From Desulfobacter curvatus DSM 3379 (GTDB lineage Bacteria; Desulfobacterota; Desulfobacteria; Desulfobacterales; Desulfobacteraceae), in assembly GCF_000373985.1 (NCBI RefSeq), contig NZ_KB893057.1, forward strand, positions 66,221-130,220: a DNA stretch of 64,000 nt, in the 5' to 3' direction. Positions 7,217 to 15,536 of the stretch are shown here, piece after piece. Position 1 is the stretch's first letter. Each line of letters begins with the position of its first letter. The notes below the pieces were generated by a model. It was not told the origin of the DNA. It saw nothing but the letters and a program-made list of their open reading frames with translations, and searched no databases. Position numbers and translations under genes: made by a program.

Positions 7217-8224
7217 CTAAAGGGCGCTGCCCACCATCTCAGCCAGATCAACCATGCGGTGGGAGTAGCCGGCCTCGTTGTCGTACCACGAAAAGATTTT
7301 TACCATCTCGCCGTTGATGACGTCAGTGCAGGAGGCATCAACAATGGAAGAAAGCGGGCAGGAGTTGTGGTCAATGGATACCAGGGGTTGATCAACATAT
7401 CCCAGATATCCCTTCAGGTTGGTCTCCGATGCCTTTTTAAGGGCCTGGTTGATCATCTCCTTGGTCAGATCTTTTTTCTCAGTGGTAATTACCAGATCCA
7501 CAAGGGATACATTGGGTGTGGGTACCCGTACCGCAAGGCCGTTGAGTTTGCCTTCAAGCTCGGGTAAAACCAGGGAAACCGCTTTGGCGGCACCTGTGGT
7601 GGTGGGAATCATGGACAACGCGGCGGCCCTTGCCCGGCGCAGGTCTTTATGCGGGAAGTCAAGCAGGCGCTGGTCACCGGTGTAGGAGTGGATCGTAGTC
7701 ATAAGCCCGCATACAACGCCGAAATTTTCCAGCAGTACCTTGGCTACGGGAGCCAGGCAATTGGTGGTGCAGGAGGCATTGGACAGAATATGGTGGGCGC
7801 CGGGGTCGTAATCTTCATGGTTTACGCCCATGACAATGGTCACATCCGGATCCTTGGCCGGCGCTGAGATGATGACTTTCTTAGCCCCGCCCTCAAGGTG
7901 CTTGCCTGCGGTTTCGCGATTTCTGAAAAGACCAGTGCATTCCAGGACAATGTCCACACCGGCATCCGCCCAGGCAATCTGGGCAGGATCCTTTAACGCG
8001 GTGACCAAAATCTGTTTTCCATCCACGGCAATGAACCCTTCTCCATGGCTGACCTCGTTGGGCAGGCGTCCGTGGACAGAGTCATATTTAAGCAGATGGG
8101 CAATGGTTTCGGTGTTTGTCAGATCATTAATGGCCGCAACTTCAATTGCATCATTTTCCAAAGCAGCCCGAAAGACCATGCGTCCGATTCTGCCGAATCC
8201 GTTAATTCCTATTCTTACAGTCAT
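7217..8224 (-). CDS. gap: Glyceraldehyde-3-phosphate dehydrogenase
   Basis: Oxidises glyceraldehyde 3-phosphate to 1,3-bisphosphoglycerate with NAD and phosphate. The 335-aa protein shows the Rossmann start GINGFGRIGR, the catalytic Cys in SNASCTTNCLAP, and the conserved WYDNEAGYS near the C-terminus. Start choice is supported by GAAGGAG just upstream. It leads the gap-tpiA-secG-tRNA-Leu unit; pgk is not in the window. Confidence 0.97.
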   Translation of the reverse strand: MTVRIGINGFGRIGRMVFRAALENDAIEVAAINDLTNTETIAHLLKYDSVHGRLPNEVSHGEGFIAVDGKQILVTALKDPAQIAWADAGVDIVLECTGLFRNRETAGKHLEGGAKKVIISAPAKDPDVTIVMGVNHEDYDPGAHHILSNASCTTNCLAPVAKVLLENFGVVCGLMTTIHSYTGDQRLLDFPHKDLRRARAAALSMIPTTTGAAKAVSLVLPELEGKLNGLAVRVPTPNVSLVDLVITTEKKDLTKEMINQALKKASETNLKGYLGYVDQPLVSIDHNSCPLSSIVDASCTDVINGEMVKIFSWYDNEAGYSHRMVDLAEMVGSAL

Positions 8225-8254
8225 TATTAGTCTCCTTCAAAAATGAAAAGCAGT

Positions 8255-8284
8255 CCATACCCGAAAGGGGGAAGCCGGGCATGG
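8255..8284 (-). terminator. Hairpin between the PTS gene and gap
   Basis: Arms at 8255-8263 and 8276-8284 pair with one mismatch. On the minus strand T-rich sequence follows. It probably ends the long kdsA-to-EIIA transcript before gap. Confidence 0.55.
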
Positions 8285-8290
8285 CACGGG

Positions 8291-8710
8291 TTAGGATAAG
8301 GACCGACTGGTCCCTTTCAGGATGTCGCTGGCAAGGGAAATGCTCTTTTTCCCGTGTTCAATCAGGGCTGCGGTCAATGCTTTAATCTCCATCTTCTTCC
8401 GGCTTGTTACCGCTTTGAGAAGAATGGGCAGGTTGACGCCTGAAATCACCTCCACCTTTCCTTCTTCCAGAAAGGCATAGGCCAGGTTTGAAGGTGTACC
8501 CCCGAACATGTCGGTTAAAATAATAACTCCATTTTCGCAATAGACATCTTTAATACCCCGTTTGATTTTATTTCGTAAGCTTTCAGGGTCCTGTTTGATG
8601 TCTATGGATATGGCGCCAAGCTTTTCTTGCTTAGCCCCCAGAATGAATTCCAGGGTATCAATCAATGCTGCACCCAGATTCGCATGGGTGACAATTAAAA
8701 TTCCTGTCAT
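8291..8710 (-). CDS. PTS EIIA component, mannose family
   Basis: A 139-aa cytoplasmic EIIA domain of the mannose PTS family, which carries phosphate on a His; His9 in VTHANLG is the likely site, and DMFGGTPSN is the other family signature. I start at the ATG at 8710, 10 bases after the rapZ stop, because it gives the standard family N-terminus; an earlier start would overlap rapZ. It takes the place that npr (an HPr-like gene) has in E. coli next to rapZ. No EIIB, EIIC or EIID is nearby, so it is more likely regulatory than a sugar importer. Confidence 0.85.
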   Translation of the reverse strand: MTGILIVTHANLGAALIDTLEFILGAKQEKLGAISIDIKQDPESLRNKIKRGIKDVYCENGVIILTDMFGGTPSNLAYAFLEEGKVEVISGVNLPILLKAVTSRKKMEIKALTAALIEHGKKSISLASDILKGTSRSLS

Positions 8711-8720
8711 AATTTGCCTG

Positions 8721-9602
8721 TTATAGTTCTTTGATGTCTCTGTCAATATCTCTGTGCCGCAGGCTTGGGTTCAGGCCCTTTTTCATCAGCCGTTCAAATA
8801 CGGCCCGGGAAATGGCGACACTGCGGTGGCGGCCACCGGTACAGCCCAAGGCGAGTGTTAGATATGCCTTATTTTCTTTTTTATATAAAGGGATGAGATA
8901 GTCAATAAGATCGTTATATTTTTTTAAAAAGGTTTTTGTTTCCGCATTTTCCAGAACAAAGGTTTTTACCGCATCAGATTCTCCGTTATGGGCTTTGAGT
9001 TCCGGCACAAAATAAGGATTTGCCAGAAACCTCAGATCCACCACAATATCCGCATCCACCGGGATACCGTATTTGTAGCCAAAGGACATGATATTCAGTT
9101 TCATGAAATTTTCAGAACCGATATCCTTGGACACAAGAGTTTGTATTTCTGCTTTAAGCTGGTGCACATTGAAATTAGAGGTGTCGATGATCCGGTGGGC
9201 TAATTTCCGGATGGCGGCCATCCCCTGTTTTTCGGATCGGATGCTGTCCAAAAGATTTTTTTCATCGCCCAGGGGATGGTGTCGGCGGGTCTGGCTGAAC
9301 CGTTTGACCAGGGTTTGGGTATCCGCTTCAAGAAATATGATGACCGGATGAACGCCCATCTCTTCTAAAGCGGAAACGCCTGAAACAAATGTGTTTAAAA
9401 AGGTTTTTGACCGCATATCCATCACAAAGGCCGCCCCCTTGACCTTGGAACTTTCCCCTAACGGCAGTTCAAGCACCTTGGGTACAAGTTCCATGGGCAT
9501 ATTGTCAATGCAGTAAAAGGATGCATCTTCAAATGCCTGGGCAACGGTTGTCTTCCCGGAGCCCGAGATGCCTGTGATGATATAAACCTTGAGGGTTTCC
9601 AT
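8721..9602 (-). CDS. rapZ: RNase adapter / nucleotide-binding protein RapZ (YvcJ family)
   Basis: RapZ family P-loop protein of 293 aa. In E. coli it controls glucosamine-6-phosphate synthase through small RNAs and RNase E. Walker A is GISGSGKTT (residues 11-19) and the conserved C-terminal GCTGGRHRSV is present. I take ATG at 9602, two bases after the ptsN stop, rather than the in-frame TTG six bases earlier. It sits in the usual rpoN-hpf-ptsN-rapZ order. Whether GlmY/GlmZ-like RNAs exist here cannot be seen. Confidence 0.93.
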   Translation of the reverse strand: METLKVYIITGISGSGKTTVAQAFEDASFYCIDNMPMELVPKVLELPLGESSKVKGAAFVMDMRSKTFLNTFVSGVSALEEMGVHPVIIFLEADTQTLVKRFSQTRRHHPLGDEKNLLDSIRSEKQGMAAIRKLAHRIIDTSNFNVHQLKAEIQTLVSKDIGSENFMKLNIMSFGYKYGIPVDADIVVDLRFLANPYFVPELKAHNGESDAVKTFVLENAETKTFLKKYNDLIDYLIPLYKKENKAYLTLALGCTGGRHRSVAISRAVFERLMKKGLNPSLRHRDIDRDIKEL

Positions 9603-9604
9603 GG

Positions 9605-10063
9605 TCAAAATTCTTCGTCATTCTCCAGAATGATCTGATGAATCTGTTCTTGTGAACCTGCCGATAACAGACGTTCTTTAAACTGATCCATTTTCAGCAG
9701 TTTTGAAATCTGGGCCAGAACCTTTAAGTGCCCTCCTGTGGAATGCTCGGGTGTTAAAAGCAGAAAGAAAAGATGGACCGGCCGGTTGTCCAAAGAATTA
9801 AACTCGATTCCTTTGATGCTTCGACCAAATCCCACTGCAATGGATTTCACCGTCTCCAGTTTGCCGTGGGGAATGGCGATGCCGCCGCCGATGCCTGTGG
9901 AGCCCAAGTGTTCACGTTCCAGCAAGACGGCTGCAACATCTTCGGCCTCGGCCCCGGCTACCGGTGCAACAGCCCGGGACAGTTCTGTTATGGCCTCTGA
10001 TTTATTTTGGGCTTTCAGGTCTGCGATAATAGCGTCCAGCTTTAGAATGTCACTGATTTTCAT
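9605..10063 (-). CDS. ptsN: Nitrogen PTS regulatory protein EIIA-Ntr
   Basis: A 152-aa EIIA domain of the fructose/mannitol fold. The phosphorylatable His66 lies in the signature IAIPHGKL, preceded by REHLGSTGIGGG. The protein has a regulatory rather than transport role (potassium, nitrogen, sigma-54 linked in other bacteria). It lies between hpf and rapZ, 14 bases after hpf. Its phosphate donors (EI-Ntr, NPr) are not in this window. Confidence 0.93.
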   Translation of the reverse strand: MKISDILKLDAIIADLKAQNKSEAITELSRAVAPVAGAEAEDVAAVLLEREHLGSTGIGGGIAIPHGKLETVKSIAVGFGRSIKGIEFNSLDNRPVHLFFLLLTPEHSTGGHLKVLAQISKLLKMDQFKERLLSAGSQEQIHQIILENDEEF

Positions 10064-10077
10064 TGGTTCCGACCATC

Positions 10078-10611
10078 CTATCCTTGGGGGGCGATAAGTC
10101 CCAGTTTTCCGTTATTATGTCTATAAATCACATTGACTTGCTCTGTACGGGCATTCATAAATACATAAAAAGATTTTTTGCCCGATTCCAGTTCAATTAC
10201 CGCATCTTCAATGTCCATGGGTTTTGTCTCAAGGGGTTCTTCAATAATATCACCCATGTCCCCGGGCAGTGGTTCATCAATGCTGAACTCCCGGGTATCT
10301 GTCAGGCTTGCCTTGTTGCCCGACATGTGTTTTTTTTCTTTTTCTTTGTGCTTTGTGATCTGGCCTTTCACTTTATCCGTTAAAATATCAATGGTTGCAT
10401 ACATGCTTTCGGACGATTCCTTGGCATGGATGTTCAACGGACCGCTGGTTAGGGTGATTTCGGCAATATGTCTTATCTTTTCAACGCTTAAGACCACACT
10501 GGCCTCGGCCGGACCATCCAGCATCTTGTCAAACCGTTTAAGCTTCTTATTTACATAGGATTTCAGGGAATCAGATGCTTCTATTTTTTTGAACGTGATG
10601 GTGACCTGCAT
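10078..10611 (-). CDS. hpf: Ribosome hibernation promoting factor, long form
   Basis: The 177-aa product has the N-terminal HPF/RaiA ribosome-binding domain (residues 1-95), a charged linker (KHKEKEKKHM), and a C-terminal dimerisation domain (about 120-177) ending in NNGKLGLIAPQG. It is the long form, which can pair two ribosomes into 100S particles by itself. It lies 13 bases after rpoN. Confidence 0.92.
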   Translation of the reverse strand: MQVTITFKKIEASDSLKSYVNKKLKRFDKMLDGPAEASVVLSVEKIRHIAEITLTSGPLNIHAKESSESMYATIDILTDKVKGQITKHKEKEKKHMSGNKASLTDTREFSIDEPLPGDMGDIIEEPLETKPMDIEDAVIELESGKKSFYVFMNARTEQVNVIYRHNNGKLGLIAPQG

Positions 10612-10624
10612 AGATTAGCTCTCC

Positions 10625-12067
10625 CTATAATTGTTTGCGTTTATTGGACGGCAGAATATTGAGCACCTTTCTGTATTTTGCTACGGTTCGCCGGGCAATC
10701 TGGATGTCTGATTCCTGCAGAATTGCGGCGATTTTATCATCACTTAAGGGTGCGTTGGGATCTTCGTTGTCAATGAGTTGTCTTATTCTCTCCTTGACAC
10801 TGGCCGATGCCATGGAGGGCCCGTCCCCCCGTTCTATGGAACTATTGAAAAAATATTTAAGCTCAAACAATCCCTGGGGGGTGTACGCATATTTGTTGGT
10901 GGTCACCCGGCTGATCGTGGACTCATGCATTTCAATATCTTCGGCAATGTCTTTTAGAATCAAGGGCCTCAGATAGGCGATGCCCTTTTCAAAAAATTCC
11001 CTTTGAAATTTTATGATACTTTCCATGACCAGGTAAATGGTTTTCTGGCGTTGATGAATGGATTTTATCAGCCAGGAAGCGGACTGCATCTTTTCATTAA
11101 GATAGGTCTTGGTTTCCTTGGGGATTTTTTTGCCGGTGGCCACAGCGTCTCTGTAGAATCTTGAAATTTTTAATTTGGGAAGGCCGTCATCGTTCATAAC
11201 AATTTTGAAATCATCACCGACTTTGTAAACGTATATATCCGGGGTGATGTAGGCCGGTTCCTCCGTGGCAAATTTCCTGCCGGGCTTGGGTTCAAGGAAT
11301 TGGATGATTTTTACTGCGGCCCGTACATCCTCAACGGAAATCTTAAGGGCCTTTGCTATTTTTTTGCTGTTCCTGTTCTCAAGATTTTTTAGATGATCCG
11401 TAATGATCCGGGTGATGATATCGTTTTCAATGCCCAGCTGCAGGACCTGAATCAAAAGCGTCTCGCATAGGTTTCTGGCACACACGCCGGGGGGGTCAAA
11501 GGTCTGGAGCACAGCCAGCACCTCTTCAACGGTTTGAATGTCGGCCTGGGCCGTCTGGGCCAGTTCTTCCACGTCGGCACATAAATATCCGTCCCGGTTC
11601 AGGTTGCCGATGATGATGTGACCAATGTTTTCCTCTTCGTCCGGCAGATCCGAAAGCATCAACTGCCACTTCAAATGCGCCTCAAGGGTTGTTTTTTCGG
11701 ATGTGAATGCTTCGTAATTGGGGGCTTCACTGCTTTCAGACTCCATGTAGACTTTACCGGTGGAGTTGTATTCATTGATATAATTTTCCCAATCCGTATC
11801 CGAGCGCACCCGCTCTTCAATAGTTACTTCCTTGACAGGCGTTTCGGTTTCCGTTTCTCGGGTTTCGGTTTCCTGGGCAGTGATGGCTTTGTCGGAGGCA
11901 TCATCAACGGAGACTTCTTCAAGCGCCGGATTTTGCTCCATTTCCTGCTGGATCATTTCGGCAAGTTCAAGCCGGGACAGCTGAAGCAGTTTAATAGCTT
12001 GCTGGAGCTGGGGTGTCATAACCAGCTGTTGAGTCAGTGCAAGGCTTTGTTGTAATCCAAGTTCCAT
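10625..12067 (-). CDS. rpoN: RNA polymerase sigma-54 factor
   Basis: A 480-aa alternative sigma factor recognising -24/-12 promoters and needing AAA+ activators. Region I is Gln/Leu-rich (QQSLALTQQLVMTPQLQQAI), region II is acidic (about 60-110), and the C-terminal RpoN box ARRTVAKYRK is intact. It lies 2 bases after lptB. Its likely targets are visible in the same window: a PilR-like activator at 21.1 kb and a good -24/-12 promoter ahead of the pilin gene. Confidence 0.97.
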   Translation of the reverse strand: MELGLQQSLALTQQLVMTPQLQQAIKLLQLSRLELAEMIQQEMEQNPALEEVSVDDASDKAITAQETETRETETETPVKEVTIEERVRSDTDWENYINEYNSTGKVYMESESSEAPNYEAFTSEKTTLEAHLKWQLMLSDLPDEEENIGHIIIGNLNRDGYLCADVEELAQTAQADIQTVEEVLAVLQTFDPPGVCARNLCETLLIQVLQLGIENDIITRIITDHLKNLENRNSKKIAKALKISVEDVRAAVKIIQFLEPKPGRKFATEEPAYITPDIYVYKVGDDFKIVMNDDGLPKLKISRFYRDAVATGKKIPKETKTYLNEKMQSASWLIKSIHQRQKTIYLVMESIIKFQREFFEKGIAYLRPLILKDIAEDIEMHESTISRVTTNKYAYTPQGLFELKYFFNSSIERGDGPSMASASVKERIRQLIDNEDPNAPLSDDKIAAILQESDIQIARRTVAKYRKVLNILPSNKRKQL

Positions 12068-12069
12068 GA

Positions 12070-12792
12070 TTAAAGTCTAAAGTTGTCTCCCAGGTAAATT
12101 CGTTTGGCTACTTTGCTTGAAATAATTTTTTCCGGCGGACCTGATTCCACAACCACGCCCTGGCTCATAATGTAAGCTGTGTCGCATACGCCTAATGTTT
12201 CCCTGACATTATGGTCGGATATCAGTACCCCGATACCTTTTTCCGTAAGCTGGGATATGATCTGCTGGATGTCGATGACAGCCAACGGATCAATGCCGGC
12301 AAAGGGTTCGTCCAGCAGGATGAACAAGGGGTCTGTGGCAAGCACCCTTGAAATTTCCAGACGGCGCCGCTCTCCGCCGGACAGGGATGCTGCCTTTTGG
12401 TCGGCTAAATCCAGTATCCCAAGTTCTTTCATCAGGCTTGCGGCTTTCCGGTCGATATCCATGACTTTTTTGTCAATAACCTCCAGAATGGCCGTTATAT
12501 TTTCTCTGACCGTCAGCTTTTTGAATATGGATGTTTCCTGGGGTAGGTAACCAATGCCCTTTCTGGCCCTTACATACATGGGGTACCGGGTTATATCCTC
12601 CCCGTCAAGATGAACCGTGCCTTTTTCCGGCCGGATCATACCCACGGTCATATAGAACGTAGTGGTCTTGCCGGCCCCATTGGGACCTAACAGCCCGGTC
12701 ACCTGGCCCTGGTCCACAGTCAGGCTGACCTGATCCACTACGGTTTTACCGCCATAGGTCTTTACAAGGTTTTCCAGTACCAGTCGGCTCAT
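12070..12792 (-). CDS. lptB: LPS export ABC transporter ATPase LptB
   Basis: Cytoplasmic ATPase that powers LPS extraction from the inner membrane with LptF/G. The 240-aa protein shows Walker A GPNGAGKTT, signature LSGGERRRLE and Walker B FILLDEPFAGIDP, with the LptB-type C-terminus. It lies in the kdsC-lptC-lptA-lptB-rpoN block; lptF/G are elsewhere. About 100 bases without a gene (12793-12894) separate it from lptA. Confidence 0.96.
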   Translation of the reverse strand: MSRLVLENLVKTYGGKTVVDQVSLTVDQGQVTGLLGPNGAGKTTTFYMTVGMIRPEKGTVHLDGEDITRYPMYVRARKGIGYLPQETSIFKKLTVRENITAILEVIDKKVMDIDRKAASLMKELGILDLADQKAASLSGGERRRLEISRVLATDPLFILLDEPFAGIDPLAVIDIQQIISQLTEKGIGVLISDHNVRETLGVCDTAYIMSQGVVVESGPPEKIISSKVAKRIYLGDNFRL

Positions 12793-12894
12793 CTGTTTTG
12801 TCTTTATTTATAGTTAGGCGTCCAATACGTCAGTGGATTATTTTTGCATTTTGTCCGATGCTGCGCCCTGGTAAAATCCGGTTTGCCGGCTGTT

Positions 12895-13458
12895 TCAGGG
12901 TTTATCCGAAGCCCCGTCCTGGTCTTCGGCATCAAAAAACGCCTCGACCCTGGTTTTTTCAGTACTTTCCACAACCACCCGGTCCTCGGCTTTAAACAAG
13001 GTAATTTTTTTGCCGGTGATCCAGCTTTTTCCCTTAAGCAGGCGGGCTTGTTCTCCGGTGAGTATCAGTATCTGTGTTGCGGTGTCATAATCGGCCTGAT
13101 CCGAGAATGCTTTGCGTTCCCCTTCGGTATATTCAACATTTCCCGTGGCAAGAATTCGCTTGACGTTTGATTGGCCTTCCTTTTTGGTTTCTGAGGTATG
13201 AAAAAACACCTTGACCGAATCTGCCAAAAGCACACTGTCGGCCCGAACGGCTTTAACCTTCCCCATGAATTCCACCATGGACTGATTTTTTCCGGCGACC
13301 ATTTTATCCGAAGTGATTTTCAGGTCAGCCGGTGGTTGCTTTTTATCTGCGGCTTTGTCCTCCGGGGCTGCAAAGGCTACTTGTGCAAAAAGAAACAACA
13401 GCATCAGCAATACAATCAAAGAAGTATTATAATAAGTTGGAATTTTGACTATTTTCAC
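12895..13458 (-). CDS. lptA: LPS transport periplasmic protein LptA
   Basis: A 187-aa periplasmic bridge protein of the Lpt system (OstA-like fold). Residues 1-30 form a signal peptide ending FAQVAFA. The body has the beta-jellyroll-type pattern with repeated short strands (MVEFMGKVKAVRADSVLLAD). The start lies inside the end of lptC (32-nt overlap), which suggests translational coupling. The C-terminal tail is acidic. Confidence 0.88.
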   Translation of the reverse strand: MKIVKIPTYYNTSLIVLLMLLFLFAQVAFAAPEDKAADKKQPPADLKITSDKMVAGKNQSMVEFMGKVKAVRADSVLLADSVKVFFHTSETKKEGQSNVKRILATGNVEYTEGERKAFSDQADYDTATQILILTGEQARLLKGKSWITGKKITLFKAEDRVVVESTEKTRVEAFFDAEDQDGASDKP

Positions 13459-14014
13459 TAAACCGTCCTTTTACGTGTCCTTTTAGGATGATCAGATCCT
13501 GGTTTAGCAGGACCTCCATGCTGTCGCCTTCTATTACGGATTCTCCGTCATCAACCGTAACCCTTGAATCGGAGCGTATTATATGTGGTTTTTTGGCATA
13601 ATGCAATGTTTCACTTGTCAGGGTGTAGTGCTGATGCCGGAGTGTAACATGCTTTGAAAAGATCATGTCATGGGTCTTGGTGTCGAGTTCTCCCTGGTCT
13701 GCTGTGAGGTGGACTTGGGTGTTTTGATCTGTGTAAAAAATAATGTCCACATCTTTGAGTTCAGCTTTGTTCTGGTCCTTGAGCAACGTTGCACTGGATG
13801 CCTTGAGCTTCCATTCGGTGATGCCGTTTTTTTTTGAAATTTGTTCAAGTGCGTTGAGCTTGAGTGAAGCCTTGTCATCCACCTCAATATTTTCAAGCTC
13901 AATGGGCGTGGTGAGTAGGTGGTTGATGTAATAATAAAGACCTACCCCGGCAAGAATGAGGCCTATGAGCACAACCAGGGGCAGTATCAGTTTTTTTTTG
14001 CCGATGCTGCTCAT
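13427..14014 (-). CDS. lptC: LPS export protein LptC
   Basis: A bitopic inner-membrane protein passing LPS from LptB2FG to LptA. The N-terminal membrane anchor is at residues about 8-28 (LILPLVVLIGLILAGVGLYY), followed by a periplasmic LptC/OstA-like domain. I start at the ATG at 14014, which overlaps the kdsC stop (ATGA) and gives MSSIGKKK ahead of the anchor, for 195 aa; an upstream start would only add an odd hydrophilic piece. Confidence 0.85.
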   Translation of the reverse strand: MSSIGKKKLILPLVVLIGLILAGVGLYYYINHLLTTPIELENIEVDDKASLKLNALEQISKKNGITEWKLKASSATLLKDQNKAELKDVDIIFYTDQNTQVHLTADQGELDTKTHDMIFSKHVTLRHQHYTLTSETLHYAKKPHIIRSDSRVTVDDGESVIEGDSMEVLLNQDLIILKGHVKGRFSENSQNSNLL

Positions 14015-14526
14015 GATAAAAACCTTGAGACAGAAGTTTTCCAAAGGCCTTTGGCTTTTAGGATGGCCTCACAGACCTGGCGGACAGCACCTTTGCCCCC
14101 GGGCAGATCCGAAATCATATCTGCCCGGGTTTTTACTTCGGCAGGGGCGTCGGCCACGGTAAAAGCAAATCCCGCCCGGGTCATGGCAGGCAAGTCTATT
14201 AAATCGTCTCCCATGAATGCAATATGTGCAAGGCTTATTTGAGTGCTTTCAGATATGGATGTCAATACCTTGGCTTTATCCCCGGCACCATCAAAAACCA
14301 GGGTGATGCCCAGATTGTCGCAGCGGTGGCGCAGGGCCCCGGAGATTCTTGCCGTTACAATGCCTACATTAACGCCTGCATCCATGAGCAACCGGATGCC
14401 AAGGCCGTCTTTGACATTGAAGCTTTTGATTTGTTCACCTGAGTCTGTGTAGGTAATGCTGCCGTCGGTGAGCACCCCGTCCACGTCTAAAAGCAGCAGC
14501 TGGATATCCGCCAATTGTGTTGTCAT
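14011..14526 (-). CDS. kdsC: 3-deoxy-D-manno-octulosonate 8-phosphate phosphatase
   Basis: HAD-superfamily phosphatase that releases Kdo from Kdo-8-P for lipid A core synthesis. The 171-aa protein has the nucleophile motif LLLDVDGVLTDG near the N-terminus, the Kdo-phosphatase GDDLIDLPAM motif, and no cap domain, as expected for the tetrameric C0 type. It overlaps kdsA and lptC by 4 bases each. Confidence 0.93.
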   Translation of the reverse strand: MTTQLADIQLLLLDVDGVLTDGSITYTDSGEQIKSFNVKDGLGIRLLMDAGVNVGIVTARISGALRHRCDNLGITLVFDGAGDKAKVLTSISESTQISLAHIAFMGDDLIDLPAMTRAGFAFTVADAPAEVKTRADMISDLPGGKGAVRQVCEAILKAKGLWKTSVSRFLS

Positions 14527-15344
14527 AGAGATTGTCCTGCAACTTTTTTAATATTGACCAAATGGGTCAACAGATTTTTCATCTGATCCAGGGGGATGGA
14601 GTTGGGTCCGTCGCACAAGGCTTTGTCTGGATCAGGATGGGTCTCCATGAACAGGCCGTGGGCGCCGCAGACTACTGCGGCTTTGGCAAGGGGTGCAACA
14701 AACTGCCTTTCCCCTGCCGATGCATTGCCGCTGCCGCCGGGAAGCTGTACGCTGTGGGTGGCATCGAAAATTACGGGCAACCCCAATTCCCGTAAAATAT
14801 GTATGGATCTGAAATCCACCACAAGATTGTTATACCCGAAACAGGTGCCGCGTTCCGTTATGGCAATGTCCCGGTTCCCTGTGGATTTGGCTTTTTCCAC
14901 AATATTTTTGCAATCAGCCGGTGCAAGAAACTGGCCCTTTTTGATGTTCACGGGTTTACCTGTCCTGCAGGCGGCTGTAATCAGGTCTGTCTGACGGCAT
15001 AAAAACGCCGGGATTTGGATAATATCAAGCACTTGTGCCGCTTTTTCGGCCTGGTCCGGCAAGTGAATATCGGAAATAACAGGAATGCTCAGTTCGGTTT
15101 TAATTTGCTTTAAGATTTCAAGGCCGTGTTCGGGGCCGGGACCCCTGAATGACTGGATGGAAGTGCGGTTGGCCTTGTCATAGGAAGCTTTAAAAATATA
15201 AGGAATGTCTAAATCGCTTGTGATTTGTTTTAGCTGCTTTGCAATCGTAAGGCTTGTGTCTAAATCTTCTATCACACAGGGGCCTGCTATTAAAAAAAAA
15301 CGATTTGGGTCGTTATGGGTCAGATCAAAAAAAAAATTTGTCAT
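14523..15344 (-). CDS. kdsA: 2-dehydro-3-deoxyphosphooctonate aldolase (Kdo-8-P synthase)
   Basis: Condenses phosphoenolpyruvate with arabinose 5-phosphate to Kdo-8-P. The motifs LIAGPCVIED, QSFRGPGPEHGLEIL and FDATHSVQLPGG are typical. I take ATG at 15344 (MTNFFFDL, 273 aa), preceded by GAGGATA; a longer frame exists but adds a non-family N-terminus. It is the first gene of the long minus-strand operon; a TTGACA hexamer (15411-15416, minus) lies upstream, but I see no good -10 with it. Confidence 0.95.
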   Translation of the reverse strand: MTNFFFDLTHNDPNRFFLIAGPCVIEDLDTSLTIAKQLKQITSDLDIPYIFKASYDKANRTSIQSFRGPGPEHGLEILKQIKTELSIPVISDIHLPDQAEKAAQVLDIIQIPAFLCRQTDLITAACRTGKPVNIKKGQFLAPADCKNIVEKAKSTGNRDIAITERGTCFGYNNLVVDFRSIHILRELGLPVIFDATHSVQLPGGSGNASAGERQFVAPLAKAAVVCGAHGLFMETHPDPDKALCDGPNSIPLDQMKNLLTHLVNIKKVAGQSL

Positions 15345-15456
15345 AGGGCATATCCTCAAAACAAAAAAACATAGTGATGATGGACCTAAACTATTATTCG
15401 TCCGGGTAAATGTCAAGATGGATCAGTGCCGGGGGAAATGTACCAGGGAAAATTCC

Positions 15457-15485
15457 TTGATAAGAAAGGCGTTTGCTGGTATCCT
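15457..15485 (+). promoter_or_regulatory. Sigma-70-type promoter for the M23 peptidase gene
   Basis: -35 TTGATA at 15457-15462, 17-nt spacer, -10 TATCCT at 15480-15485. The expected start point is near 15492, giving a leader of about 45 nt before the ATG at 15537. Confidence 0.55.
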
Positions 15486-15536
15486 AATTTGGTTTTTAAC
15501 GTAGCCGCCTAACTTCTTGAAAAATAAGGTTGTTTG

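Noticed and set aside
15411..15416. Perfect TTGACA on the minus strand ahead of kdsA
   Set aside because: No acceptable -10 at 16-18 bases; the TAATAG nearby is too close. Kept only as a remark in the kdsA entry.
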